Notes: a model not told the origin generated them from the sequence alone. Positions 26,815 through 35,084 are shown, counted from the first letter of the stretch. The stretch is DNA of 64,000 nt from JACKAQ01 sp020634975 [NCBI: Calditrichia bacterium] (GCA_020634975.1 JACKAQ010000002.1:248001-312000), one strand, 5' to 3'. Translations and numbers: made by a program.

Positions 26815-27687
26815 TTACAAAATATCATCTTTGCGGGATTGCAAATCTGCTGCTTTTCGTTTGGCGACTGCCGTCAGCAATTCATATCCCGGCAACACAT
26901 CTTCCGGTGCTTCAAGCACTTCGCTGAGCATCCGGTCAAACAGTTCTTCATCTAATGTGGTTGTTGCATAAAATTGGGCGTAATACACTTTGGTGATCAA
27001 AAATTTGCCGTCTGAAATCGCCAATGCTTTCTCAAAATGTTCTTTTGCTTTTTCCGGGCTGCCGCCGAGCATCGGTGGAATGGAGCCGAGTGTGCTGCCC
27101 CAAAAGAGGTGCGCAGAACCAAAAAAGAAAGTTTCGTCGAGTTCCAGCACCCGGGTCATCATCGCTTTTACTTTACTCAGATCGAACACTGCCTGCGGGT
27201 CGTTGCGATTTAAATTTACCCACCCTGCCCAGGCAAACGCCGTCCAAAAAAGGGTAGGGAGGTCTTTTTTTTCCAACATCGGCAGCCGTGCGACAAAATC
27301 CGATTCTTTAACCGGAATGCCATTTTTGAACGCTTTGGTTTGTTGCAGCCGCAATAATCCATAATCGCGGGCGCGCAAATAAATGCGGCTGGCGCGATCC
27401 GGCGCACTATCTTCCAAAAATGCCAGCGCCAAACCGGAATAGCCCTGGGTGAGCATTTCCAAAATGGTTTTGTTTTTGGGATCGGCGCGGTGAAATCCTT
27501 CAATCAGTTTGAGATTGGCGGTGATCGCCGTTTCGGCAATTTGCAAATCGGGCTCCGCATACAACGCTTCGATGCCGTATTCGAACAAACCGCTGGTGGT
27601 ATTCAGCGCAATTTTCTGGATGCTGCAGCTGTTCAACAACAGAAAAAACAGGCTGGCAATGGTGAGTTGGCGTAGATTAATTTTCAT
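26815..27687 (-). CDS. TRAP transporter TatT-component lipoprotein
   Basis: A 290-residue lipoprotein (lipobox LLNSC, Cys21) with helical TPR-like repeats, matching the TatT family first seen as treponemal Tp0956. TatT forms a trimer with pores and docks the TRAP binding protein TatP. Typical segments are IAETAITANLKLIEGFHRADPKNKTILEMLTQGYSGLALAFLED (start at about residue 50) and FWTAFAWAGWVNLNRNDPQ, with PPMLGGSPEKAKEHFEKAL near the end. It is the first gene of the operon, which then reads TatP, TatQ, TatM. This order and partner support a TRAP-T transporter with an extra periplasmic protein. Confidence 0.88.
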   Translation of the reverse strand: MKINLRQLTIASLFFLLLNSCSIQKIALNTTSGLFEYGIEALYAEPDLQIAETAITANLKLIEGFHRADPKNKTILEMLTQGYSGLALAFLEDSAPDRASRIYLRARDYGLLRLQQTKAFKNGIPVKESDFVARLPMLEKKDLPTLFWTAFAWAGWVNLNRNDPQAVFDLSKVKAMMTRVLELDETFFFGSAHLFWGSTLGSIPPMLGGSPEKAKEHFEKALAISDGKFLITKVYYAQFYATTTLDEELFDRMLSEVLEAPEDVLPGYELLTAVAKRKAADLQSRKDDIL

Positions 27688-27970
27688 GGCGTATCGCGGT
27701 TGTCATTTCGTATCGGGTTCTATTTCTGTTTTTATCGCTGTCAATATCCGAACATCGGCAGTGCTAATCAAGCAAAATTCAACTTTAGGCCTGTGCATAG
27801 TGCCAAAAAGGTGCCAACAAAAAATGCGTTATATTTAGGGGATTCGCAGTGATTTTTTGCCTTTTTTTGAATTCATTCGACAATTTTGGCGAGGATAATT
27901 CGACAAAAATTGATATATTTTGCGCCGTTGATTGGATTCTCCCGAACCAGAAAAGTTACCGGTGTGATAA

Positions 27971-28672
27971 ATGACAAAACGCGTGCTGACCCACAATTCC
28001 GAATTCAGAAGTTACGACAGACACCACAAATGGGTATTGCTGGTGACATTTTCGTTAACCATTTTGCTGCCGCTGATTGCGATAAATTGGCTGAGTCTGG
28101 CGCAACAAGTGTGGCTGAACCGGCTGATGGCGATGTATCTCTCCGGCACAATTATCGTTTGGACGTTTGTCCGGCTAGGGCTGAAACGGTTCGATTACAA
28201 AAACGATTTGCCGCTGGATATCTGCAATATCATCGCGTTGTTTTTGCCCGTTGCGATGTGGCAGCCAACCCAGTCGGTGAATGAAATTCTATATTTTTGG
28301 GTGCTGGTGGGCACGTTGCAGGCGATCATCACGCCAAATGTGGAAGATGGATTTCCAACGTATACCTTTTTCAAATATTTTACGGTTCACAGTGGACTGG
28401 TGGTTTACATCATTTATTCGACAACGGTATTCGGGTTGTATCCGGATTGGATAAGTATCTGGAAATCCATTGCTTATCTGCACATTTACGCAGTGTTGAT
28501 TCTCATCGTAAATCTGCTGATCGGCTCTAATTATTTCTACATTTTGCGAAAGCCGAACAAACCTTCGCTGCTCGATTATCTCGGTCCGTGGCCGTGGTAT
28601 TTGCTGGCCTGCGAAGCGTTGATTGCGGTGCTTTGTCTGGTCGTTTATCTGCCGGTTTGGTTATTGCGGTAA
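27971..28672 (+). CDS. TIGR02206/YwaF-like integral membrane protein
   Basis: A 233-residue protein with about seven hydrophobic segments (for example LLVTFSLTILLPLIAI, IIVWTFVRLGLKRF, IIALFLPVAMW, VLVGTLQAIITPNV, VVYIIYSTTVFGLY, VLILIVNLLIGSNYFYI and LLACEALIAVLCLVVYL). The DLPLDICNIIALFLP and TPNVEDGFPTYTFFKYFTVHSGLV segments match TIGR02206, an uncharacterised membrane family (YwaF of Bacillus). It is divergent from the TRAP operon across 283 bp, in which I see no gene. Function unknown. Confidence 0.82.
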   Translation: MTKRVLTHNSEFRSYDRHHKWVLLVTFSLTILLPLIAINWLSLAQQVWLNRLMAMYLSGTIIVWTFVRLGLKRFDYKNDLPLDICNIIALFLPVAMWQPTQSVNEILYFWVLVGTLQAIITPNVEDGFPTYTFFKYFTVHSGLVVYIIYSTTVFGLYPDWISIWKSIAYLHIYAVLILIVNLLIGSNYFYILRKPNKPSLLDYLGPWPWYLLACEALIAVLCLVVYLPVWLLR

Positions 28673-28695
28673 AATCAAAATTTTAGTTTAGATTT

Positions 28696-28896
28696 CTAAT
28701 CAACAATTTCCCGTTTCATTATGCCGGAAAATTCAAGTCTGGATTCCAGTTCACGAAAATCGGCATTGACCAGTTCCCAACCCTGTGCGCCAAGTTCGGT
28801 CAGGTAAACTTCAAGATCTTCTCTTTTCCGTCCTTTAAAAAGCCCAGCTGATTTAACATCCTGTGTGTCAATTATTTTGTATTCGAATTTTCTCAT
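28696..28896 (-). CDS. Small DUF4177-like protein
   Basis: A 66-residue soluble protein, MRKFEYKIIDTQDVKSAGLF at the N-terminus and GAQGWELVNADFRE in the middle, the latter typical of DUF4177 (a short alpha/beta fold with a conserved GWELV). ATG 28896 has GGAG seven bases upstream; the in-frame ATG at 28923 would add nine residues without a ribosome site. Unknown function. It lies 29 bp downstream of the glycosyltransferase gene. Confidence 0.72.
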   Translation of the reverse strand: MRKFEYKIIDTQDVKSAGLFKGRKREDLEVYLTELGAQGWELVNADFRELESRLEFSGIMKREIVD

Positions 28897-28925
28897 GATT
28901 TTCTCCAATTTAATTGTGTTCATAT

Positions 28926-29828
28926 TTACTTTGATTTTTCAACAATTTTGTAATTGCGGTATTCACCAATTCGCCAGCCGGTCAGTTCTTCAATGGTGTG
29001 CAGCACGCGATTTTTCGCCGTGAAATTCGGGCGTTTGAATTTGAATTCCCAATCGCATTCCGCCGCGCGTTTTTGCATGGTTTGCGGGTGATCTTTTTGG
29101 TCAAATTCAACAACTTTGTCCACCTGCTCGTAATTGAATTCGGCTTTGTCTTTATATTTTTCCGCAATTTTATCGTCGGGATGCCACCATTGATCGAGCA
29201 TTTTTTGCTTCTCAAGTTCCAGCTTCGGATTACGGACGCGGCTATAGGCGTAAATTTTCGGTTTGATGTGTTTCACCTGCAATTTGAATCCCGGATGCCC
29301 GTTTTCATATGCCTCAATTGAGGGATATTTGCGGAATCCCTGCGCATCTTTGTATGAGCGAATATTTTTCAAATTGCGAATCACCCGGATTTCCCGGCGA
29401 TAGGTTCGCCGGGTGACGCAAACGTGTTTGTATCCCCAAAAATGGTTGTAATCGAACAGCAATCCCTCAATTTTGGGATCGTTTTGGCACAGCTCCATTT
29501 CCCGGACAATCGCATCGTAATCTTTTTCGTGAATCACTTCGTCGGCTTGCAGATAAACGCCCCAATCACCGCTGATTTCATCGAGCGCGACGTTGGTTTG
29601 CTGTGCCAGAATCCGTCCGCCAATGCGTAATTTTTCATCCCAAACTGTATCGATGATGCGGATTTTATCCGAACCGATTGCCGCAACCTGTTCCCGCGTA
29701 TCGTCATCGGATTTCCCGATCACAACAATATATTCATCGCAAATCGGCAGCGCCGAGCGAATGGATTCCGTGAACGGATAACCCATCTTCTCACCGTTGC
29801 GCACCATTGTAAAACCGCTGATTTTCAT
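28926..29828 (-). CDS. Family 2-type glycosyltransferase
   Basis: A 300-residue GT-A fold protein. FTMVRNGEKMGYPFTESIRSA (core from residue 6) and DEYIVVIGKSDDDTRE are typical of GT2 enzymes. WGVYLQADEVIHE holds the acidic motif that binds the sugar-nucleotide metal. There is no membrane helix. The chosen ATG at 29828 removes a 20-residue extension that is encoded by a non-conserved upstream stretch. The acceptor is unknown, and it is not inside the polysaccharide cluster at 45-51 kb. A DUF4177-like gene follows. Confidence 0.82.
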   Translation of the reverse strand: MKISGFTMVRNGEKMGYPFTESIRSALPICDEYIVVIGKSDDDTREQVAAIGSDKIRIIDTVWDEKLRIGGRILAQQTNVALDEISGDWGVYLQADEVIHEKDYDAIVREMELCQNDPKIEGLLFDYNHFWGYKHVCVTRRTYRREIRVIRNLKNIRSYKDAQGFRKYPSIEAYENGHPGFKLQVKHIKPKIYAYSRVRNPKLELEKQKMLDQWWHPDDKIAEKYKDKAEFNYEQVDKVVEFDQKDHPQTMQKRAAECDWEFKFKRPNFTAKNRVLHTIEELTGWRIGEYRNYKIVEKSK

Positions 29829-29955
29829 AATATTTCTGCCATTTTTTGCAAAGAACTTATCGGGAAAACCGGAAAAGCGCAATCGCAAATAAATTTTGCA
29901 TTCGGTGGAGGGGAAATTTCATGAATGATTTTTTTGGTGGGGGGAAATTCATGGT

Positions 29956-30002
29956 GTAGGGAAAATTCATCGTAGTAGGGAAAATTCATGAATTTTCCCT
30001 AC
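29956..30002. repeat. Palindromic repeat, AATTCATG family, copy 2 with partial tandem units
   Basis: A perfect 28-bp palindrome at 29975-30002 has the half GTAGGGAAAATTCA. It is preceded by one more direct copy of GTAGGGAAAATTCAT (29956-29970) and a degenerate one further upstream (about 29936-29953). It lies in the 222-bp gap between the IPEI-repeat protein and the glycosyltransferase gene. Confidence 0.8.
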
Positions 30003-30050
30003 GGATTGATCAATTCTGCCGTCAAATGTCATTTTTTGTCGGACTGGATG

Positions 30051-30773
30051 TTAGTCAATTGAAAGGCGTTCCATAATGCGTTTGGCGCGGGGATTGTCGC
30101 TATCGGCAAGAATATCGCCTGCTTTTTTGCGGATGCGCAAACTGTCATCGTTGCGCATTACATCTTCGAGAATATCAATTGCCGCGTCTGAATCATCAGC
30201 AAATTTACCGAGATACAGCACCAATTTGTATCGCAGCGCCGGATGCGATTCTTTTTTCAACGCATCGCCGAGTTGGGCAACTGCTTTGTCGTTCGATTTT
30301 CTGGCCAGCTCGCGATATTTATCCAGCCGTTCGCGTTCGTCGCGATCCAGATTTTGGGTAAAGGTGTAACCGTCAATCTTAATTTCGGGAATTTTAACAT
30401 TAATTTCGGGGATATCGGGGATGTCGTGCAGGTCCATTCTAAAATGCGGCACATGAACATTGATATCGGGAATATCAATCTCAGGGATTTTGACACTGAT
30501 TTCCGGAATGTCGATTTGCACTTCAGCCAACTCCCTTTGCGCCTCCGCGACTTCCCGTTGCGCTTCTGCCATCTCTTTTTGGGCTTCGCGCATTTCGTCT
30601 TCGAATTCGCTGAAATCGAAATCAAATGTGGTTCGCGGGACAGAAATTATCCGGCCATTTTTGAGAATGATGGTTCTGTTTTTGCCTTTTTTGGGTCCGG
30701 CGGCGTAAATACTGCCAACCAGTCCGGCAATCAGCAACACACAAATGATACTTACAGTCCCTTTTTTCATCAT
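30051..30773 (-). CDS. Exported protein with heptad coil, IPEI-type repeats and C-terminal HEAT-like helices
   Basis: A 240-residue protein with a signal peptide ending near residue 25 (IYAA). Residues 60-87 are a perfect heptad coil (EMREAQK, EMAEAQR, EVAEAQR, ELAEVQI) encoded by near-identical 21-bp DNA units. Residues 88-137 repeat a short motif with consensus (I/V)PEI(D/S/N)(V/I): IDIPEISVKIPEIDIP, DINVHVP, IPDIPEINVKIPEIKI. The last 100 residues look like two or three helical HEAT-type repeats (AVAQLGDALKKESHPALRYKLVLYLG; AIDILEDVMRNDDSLRIRKKAGDIL). I recognise no family for the whole. It may be a surface or periplasmic scaffold; that is inference. Confidence 0.7.
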   Translation of the reverse strand: MMKKGTVSIICVLLIAGLVGSIYAAGPKKGKNRTIILKNGRIISVPRTTFDFDFSEFEDEMREAQKEMAEAQREVAEAQRELAEVQIDIPEISVKIPEIDIPDINVHVPHFRMDLHDIPDIPEINVKIPEIKIDGYTFTQNLDRDERERLDKYRELARKSNDKAVAQLGDALKKESHPALRYKLVLYLGKFADDSDAAIDILEDVMRNDDSLRIRKKAGDILADSDNPRAKRIMERLSID

Positions 30774-30947
30774 ACATTCCTCATTTTTTTATGGCAATAT
30801 CTCTATCGAAGTTATTTGATTGCATAAGTTAGAAAAACAACGCAGATATTAATTTTTCTCAATTATTCTACTTTACGGGACATCCGCAAAAAAGATGCAG
30901 GGAAATGTGCTAAAACCTGATGTTTTTCCAATAAATGAAATACAACA

Positions 30948-31000
30948 GTAGAGGCAATTCATGCAATGTAGAGGCAATTCATGAATTGCCTCTACATTGC
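30948..31000. repeat. Palindromic repeat, GGCAATTCATG family, copy 3
   Basis: GTAGAGGCAATTCATG occurs at 30948-30963 and again inside a perfect 38-bp palindrome at 30963-31000 (half GCAATGTAGAGGCAATTCA). The palindrome ends 10 bp before the M20 amidohydrolase stop codon, so it is transcribed with it. It could fold into a 19-bp hairpin; the run of T needed for a terminator is missing. Confidence 0.82.
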
Positions 31001-31010
31001 GAACCGTGAG

Positions 31011-32189
31011 CTATTCAAACGAAAGCGCGAGGGTTGCGTGCAAAGCCATTCCGAGAGACATTGCGTCTTCGTCGATGTCAAAACGGGGATCGTGGCACAT
31101 GTAAACGATATTTTTTTCCGGATTGCGGATGCCCAAAAAGATAAAGCAGCCGGGAATTTCCTGAGAATAATAGGCAAAATCTTCGCCGCCGAGCACCGGC
31201 GTAATTGGAAATTGCAGCTTTTCTTCACCGACCACATGTTTGGCAGCAGCTAGCGCTTTTTCGACAGAAACCGCATGATTAAACGTGACCGGATAGCCTT
31301 CGGTGTAATCGAATTGAAATGACGCACCGTGCGCGGAACACAGCCCTGCCAGCATGTTTTTTAATTTATTGCGGATCATTCGCTGAATATCTTTTTCGAA
31401 AGTGCGCACTGTTCCGGTGATTTCGGCAGTTTGCGGAATGACGTTGTGCGTTTCGCCCGAGTGAAATTTGGTAACGGAAATTACCGCAGATCGCAACGGA
31501 TCTATATTCCGGGCAACAATCGATTGCAGATTGCTGATAAATTGCGCGCCGATCAAAATCGGGTCCACCGTTTCATTGGGCAACGCAGCATGTCCGCCAA
31601 CGCCGTTGATAATAATTTCGAACACATCCGGCTGACCGAGTGCCGGACCGCTGCAAATGCCGATGTTTCCGGTTGGCAGTTGCGGCCACACATGCAGCCC
31701 GAAAATTTCGTCCACGCCATCGAGTGCGCCATCTCGGATCATCGCCGGAGCGCCGCCGGGCAGGTTTTCTTCATTTGGCTGAAAAATAAATCGCACATTG
31801 GCTTTCAGCCGGTCGCGCATTTCGGAAATAACCCGCGCCGCGCCGATCAGCATTGCCGTATGCGAATCATGCCCGCACATATGCGCTTTTCCATCGACGA
31901 TAGATTTGTATTCGGGATTGCCCAATTCCTGCATCGGCAGTGCGTCCATATCTGCCCGCAGGGCGATGCGCCGTTTGGCGCCGGGAATGTTCAAATCGCT
32001 AACCACGCCGGTTCGCCCGATATTTTCACGAACCTCGAACCCGAGGTGTTTTAACGCATCCGATGCAATCGCGGCGGTTCGCTCGACATCAAACCCGGTT
32101 TCCGGATGACGGTGGATATCGCGGCGGATTGCCACAACATCATCAAAATGGCTCTGGCAACGACGCAAAATTTCCTGATTTATGTCCAT
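31011..32189 (-). CDS. M20 family amidohydrolase (hippurate/N-acyl-amino-acid hydrolase type)
   Basis: A 392-residue cytosolic metallo-hydrolase of the M20D group that removes acyl groups from amino acids. Metal ligands appear in order: HMCGHDSHTAM (Cys and His), PNEENLPGGAPAMI (Glu pair), FGLHVWP (His), and GGEDFAYYSQEIPGCFIFLG near the C-terminus. The dimerisation domain is in residues 185-300. ATG 32189 has GGAGG upstream; a longer reading frame into the preceding 99 bases lacks a signal and is not conserved. A possible promoter, TTGCAT/TATACT with 15-bp spacing, lies at 32336-32362 and remains intact despite the IS insertion 40 bp further up. Confidence 0.92.
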   Translation of the reverse strand: MDINQEILRRCQSHFDDVVAIRRDIHRHPETGFDVERTAAIASDALKHLGFEVRENIGRTGVVSDLNIPGAKRRIALRADMDALPMQELGNPEYKSIVDGKAHMCGHDSHTAMLIGAARVISEMRDRLKANVRFIFQPNEENLPGGAPAMIRDGALDGVDEIFGLHVWPQLPTGNIGICSGPALGQPDVFEIIINGVGGHAALPNETVDPILIGAQFISNLQSIVARNIDPLRSAVISVTKFHSGETHNVIPQTAEITGTVRTFEKDIQRMIRNKLKNMLAGLCSAHGASFQFDYTEGYPVTFNHAVSVEKALAAAKHVVGEEKLQFPITPVLGGEDFAYYSQEIPGCFIFLGIRNPEKNIVYMCHDPRFDIDEDAMSLGMALHATLALSFE

Positions 32190-32392
32190 TTTATAGCCTC
32201 CTGGATTCGTTTTGTTTGAAAAAAAGCACTGTTCTATTGCGTGAAATATACGGTTTTTCGCCCGCAATTCCACTATCGCGATTGACAAAATAACGCTCCG
32301 GTTTAGCGGTTTGAATAAAGTTTAGGCTGGGTTGTAGTATAATTTTTGCGCCATTAATGCAATTAATTGACAAACAAAAGAGTATTCGTTCT
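32190..32392. other. M20 leader region, also carrying the transposase read-through frame
   Basis: A 203-bp stretch between the amidohydrolase and the IS left flank. It contains AGGAGG just before the M20 start and a weak minus-strand promoter candidate (32336-32362). It is also open in the frame of the upstream transposase, which adds 70 host-encoded residues to that protein. The predicted residues do not look like a transposase and I regard them as read-through. Confidence 0.5.
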
Positions 32393-33579
32393 ACACCAAT
32401 CCAGTGATGTCCGGTTAATTTTTGCATATGGTTTTGATTCATGTATAGACTCAGATGTCGGGCTTCTTCCACCAAGGAAGTTAGCATTTCTGATTTCATT
32501 TTGAATTTGAATACGTAGCTGGCGAACACGTTTGATAGAGACTTTTTTTCATTATATTGGTTATGACAATAAATTGCAAGGAGTAGATAGGTAATCAACC
32601 CGGCAAGGATCTGAATCATCAGACCGTGATAGCTTCTGGAGATGAGATGATAAACTTTGAGATGTTGTTTCCACCATTTAAAGAAATCTTCTATGCGCCA
32701 TCTCAGGCGGTAAATTTCAGCAACTTGCTCTGCCGACAGATCATAGCGATTGGTGGCGATCCAATATATTTTGCCTTTGACCCGGTAGCCAATGAGTCGA
32801 ATCGGTCGTTCTGTTTGGTTTAGATATTCAGATCCCAGCAATACCATTGCATCAAAGAAAACAATGCTGTCAGATTGGGGTTGGTTATTGTTAATAATGA
32901 CTTTACGCGTATTGGCTTTAATGCGACAGACAAACTGTTTGCCCTCGGTTTGCCAGCGATCAAAATTCTGATGATGCTGGTAATAGCGATCCATAACCGC
33001 TGTTTGTCCTGGTTGAAGAATTGAGTCCACAAAGGGGCGTTCATCGGCTTTGCCATTGGTCAAAAAGATCTTGCTGGGGATAGCGCGATTGACATCAAAC
33101 CCCAAATGCACCTTGGCTTTTTTGGCACCATCCCGATAGTCAGCCCAGGTCATAGATAAAACCGCATCAATTAAAGAGCCGTCAATGGCCACCAGATCGC
33201 CCAGTTCTTTAAAATCTTTGGGAATCATGTGACTGGCTTGTTGCTGCAGCGCCTGATAAACCGATAGGAACTGTTCCAATCCCCGGTTATTAAGAATTTC
33301 GAAGAAAGTGCTATTCTTCATTCCATCAGGCGGCGCAATCTCACTTCGGGCAAACGCGTCTTCTTGCAAAATTTGAAGCAGATGCCGCCCGGAAGTATGT
33401 TCTTCCAGATGAAAAAAGATGAGAGATTTCAACATATGCTCAAAAGTAACTTCCAATGGTTTATTCCCGCGAGATTTAAAGGGTGATACCGTCATTAAAA
33501 TTGCTTGCAACGGCTTTAACAATTCAGCAAACGATGGCGTATCAAATCGCCGTGAATTCGGATAAAAATGTTTGGGCAT
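32191..33579 (-). CDS. IS4-family transposase, reading through the element end
   Basis: A DDE transposase of the IS4 type. The catalytic residues are in VAIDGSLIDA (Asp), VMDRYYQHH (Asp) and YRLRWRIEDFFKWWKQHLK, which fits the Y-(2)-R-(3)-E-(6)-K signature exactly. The N-terminal DUF4372-like region is residues 1-90. The frame passes the left inverted repeat without a stop and continues 70 codons into host DNA. Inside the repeat, the run of five A in CATATGCAAAAATTAACC causes this: with four A the codons would read His-Met-Gln-Asn-stop at residue 387. I infer a one-base expansion in this copy, or a base-calling error. Activity is uncertain. If the true length is about 387, the element is otherwise complete. 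Confidence 0.88.
   Translation of the reverse strand: MPKHFYPNSRRFDTPSFAELLKPLQAILMTVSPFKSRGNKPLEVTFEHMLKSLIFFHLEEHTSGRHLLQILQEDAFARSEIAPPDGMKNSTFFEILNNRGLEQFLSVYQALQQQASHMIPKDFKELGDLVAIDGSLIDAVLSMTWADYRDGAKKAKVHLGFDVNRAIPSKIFLTNGKADERPFVDSILQPGQTAVMDRYYQHHQNFDRWQTEGKQFVCRIKANTRKVIINNNQPQSDSIVFFDAMVLLGSEYLNQTERPIRLIGYRVKGKIYWIATNRYDLSAEQVAEIYRLRWRIEDFFKWWKQHLKVYHLISRSYHGLMIQILAGLITYLLLAIYCHNQYNEKKSLSNVFASYVFKFKMKSEMLTSLVEEARHLSLYMNQNHMQKLTGHHWIGVERILFCLSINCINGAKIILQPSLNFIQTAKPERYFVNRDSGIAGEKPYISRNRTVLFFKQNESRRL
32393..32401. repeat. Target-site duplication, left copy
   Basis: ACACCAATC directly flanks the left end of the IS element and is repeated at 33679-33687. Confidence 0.88.
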
Positions 33580-33678
33580 GTCGTGAAATACCAGTGGTTA
33601 AATATATACGAATAATTTAGGGTAGATAAATCACGACAAATTTTAACTCATATGCAAATTCCTAACCGGACATTACTG
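32402..33678 (-). mobile_element. IS4-family insertion sequence, 1277 bp, complete
   Basis: Bounded by inverted repeats of about 29-30 bp: left CAGTGATGTCCGGTTAATTT and onward (32402-32430), right ending GGACATTACTG (33649-33678). They match as CATATGCAAA...TAACCGGACAT(C/T)ACTG. Both ends are flanked by the 9-bp duplication ACACCAATC. One transposase gene fills the element on the minus strand. It sits in the intergenic region between the M20 amidohydrolase and the broken AAA+ regulator. Exact duplications suggest a fairly recent insertion. Confidence 0.93.
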
Positions 33679-33687
33679 ACACCAATC
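33679..33687. repeat. Target-site duplication, right copy
   Basis: ACACCAATC directly follows the right inverted repeat and matches the copy at 32393-32401. Confidence 0.88.
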
Positions 33688-34009
33688 AAAAATAATCAAA
33701 CACATATTTAGTTAAATAAATTTTCATTTGACGACAAAACCTAACCACTCATTTGAGTGAACCCGGTCTAAATAACGAAATAAACATTATTACGTAAACG
33801 GTGAGAAATTTGTGCCGTTTTCATGTGATTTCATATGTTCTGTTAATTGTGACGCTTTGTTTGGCGATCATGAAAATTGCGGTTTTTGATAATTATCATT
33901 TGAACAATACAGCTTTTTCCATTCAAAATAAATCGGCAGAAACCACAAAAATCGGGAAATCAGTTTATCGCACCTCTGAAAATGTAATCAAAAAACGGGA
34001 GCACAAACG
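33688..34009. other. AT-rich region between the IS and the AAA+ regulator
   Basis: About 320 bp with only a weak short frame (see next entry). A 14-bp palindrome CACTCA-TT-TGAGTG at 33746-33759 could be an operator for the regulator gene. I see no RNA gene. Confidence 0.4.
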
Positions 34010-34040
34010 ATGCGAATTCCTCATACTTCTACCGCAGTAG
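33801..34040 (+). CDS. Possible small membrane protein (doubtful)
   Basis: A 79-residue frame from GTG 33801 with one hydrophobic segment (ISYVLLIVTLCLAIMKIAVF) near the N-terminus. It overlaps the start of the AAA+ regulator by 31 bases, has no ribosome site that I can see, and matches no family I recognise. It might be a remnant of a longer sensor or just chance. Confidence 0.25.
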   Translation: MRNLCRFHVISYVLLIVTLCLAIMKIAVFDNYHLNNTAFSIQNKSAETTKIGKSVYRTSENVIKKREHKRCEFLILLPQ

Positions 34041-35084
34041 CTGAACGCGATCCCCGGTTGCAAAAGCGCGGAAACCCGGTTATGAATGAAACCCCCAACC
34101 CGGTCCGTCACCGATCCGAGTTGTTTGCGGCAATCGTCGGCGATAGCGCTGCGATTGCCGCTGTTAAAGATTTAACAGCCCGGATAATGAGTCGAAAATG
34201 GCGCTACGTAATGATTTCCGGCGAACCGGGCACCGGGAAAGAGATGCTGGCGCGGGCATTGCACACCCACAGTTTCCGGGAATTCCGGCCGTTTGTGGAA
34301 TGTCGCTGCAGTGAATTCGCATCGGAAGATGTTGAAAAATTACTTTTGGCATCGAAGCAACATCAAAGGAAAACAGCTACAGAGGATTGCTGGAAAGCGC
34401 CGAAAACGGCACATTGTTTATCGAAGAAATTGGCAAATTCAGCGTTCCCATTCAGGGAAATTGCTCAAGGTTCTTGAGCAGCAGCGCTTCCGACGAATTG
34501 ACGGAACAGACGATATTCCGTTGAATGCACGAATTATTGCCACCACTTCCCAAAATTTATCTGACGAATTAAAAAGCGGTCATTTTTTGAGCGAATTGTA
34601 TTACCGGCTGAACGTCGCCAACATTTTTTTGCCGCCGCTAAAAGAGCGCGAAAATGATATGCTGGTTCTGGCTGAACATTTTTTGCAACGATTTGCCGCC
34701 GAATGCGACAGCCCGGTTCGGGAATTTTCCGCAGAAGCCCAAAAAATGCTGGAACGCTATCCCTGGCCGGGAAATATCCGCGAGCTGCGCTATGTGACCG
34801 AACGACTGACGTTGCTATCTGACCGGCGGATAATCACCGCAGAAATGCTGCAGGATGTGCTTTTCGGGCGATCATTTCCCAATCGCAACGGATCTGTCGG
34901 CGTCGAAAGCATCGAAATTCCTCCAAAGGGCATGAGTTTGCAGGAAGGCGAAAAACATTTGATCGATGCCGTGCTCCGGTTGAACAATTGGAATAAACGC
35001 CGATCTTCGCAAATTTTGGGGATTTCGCGTCCGCGATTGGATCGCAAAATTGAGAAATACGGACTTTCGCCGGAGCAAAAATAA
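34010..35084 (+). pseudogene. NtrC-like AAA+ transcriptional regulator broken by two frameshifts
   Basis: The N-terminal frame (from ATG 34010, GGGAG upstream) gives the start of an AAA+ domain with Walker A GEPGTGKE. At about 34344-34347 the sense moves to another frame reading FGIEATSKENSYRGLLESAENG and then TLFIEEIGKF (Walker B). At about 34460-34465 it moves again to GKLLKVLEQQRFRRIDG, ending in a Fis-type helix-turn-helix, WNKRRSSQILGISRPRLDRK. Each shift equals one missing base, next to a T run (TTTT) and a GGGAAA run. The rebuilt protein is about 358 residues with no receiver domain. The GAFTGA loop that contacts sigma-54 is absent, as in TyrR-like proteins. It could be a true pseudogene or a pair of base-calling errors. 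Confidence 0.8.

Noticed and set aside
28996-29760. Several plus-strand frames inside the GT2 gene
   Set aside because: No family motif or ribosome site; the opposite strand has a continuous glycosyltransferase.
30963-31000. Rho-independent terminator of the M20 gene
   Set aside because: There is no T-run after the hairpin on either strand, and related palindromes occur at places that are not gene ends.
33801-34040. A firm small membrane-protein gene
   Set aside because: It overlaps the regulator start and lacks a ribosome site and any match; listed only at low confidence.
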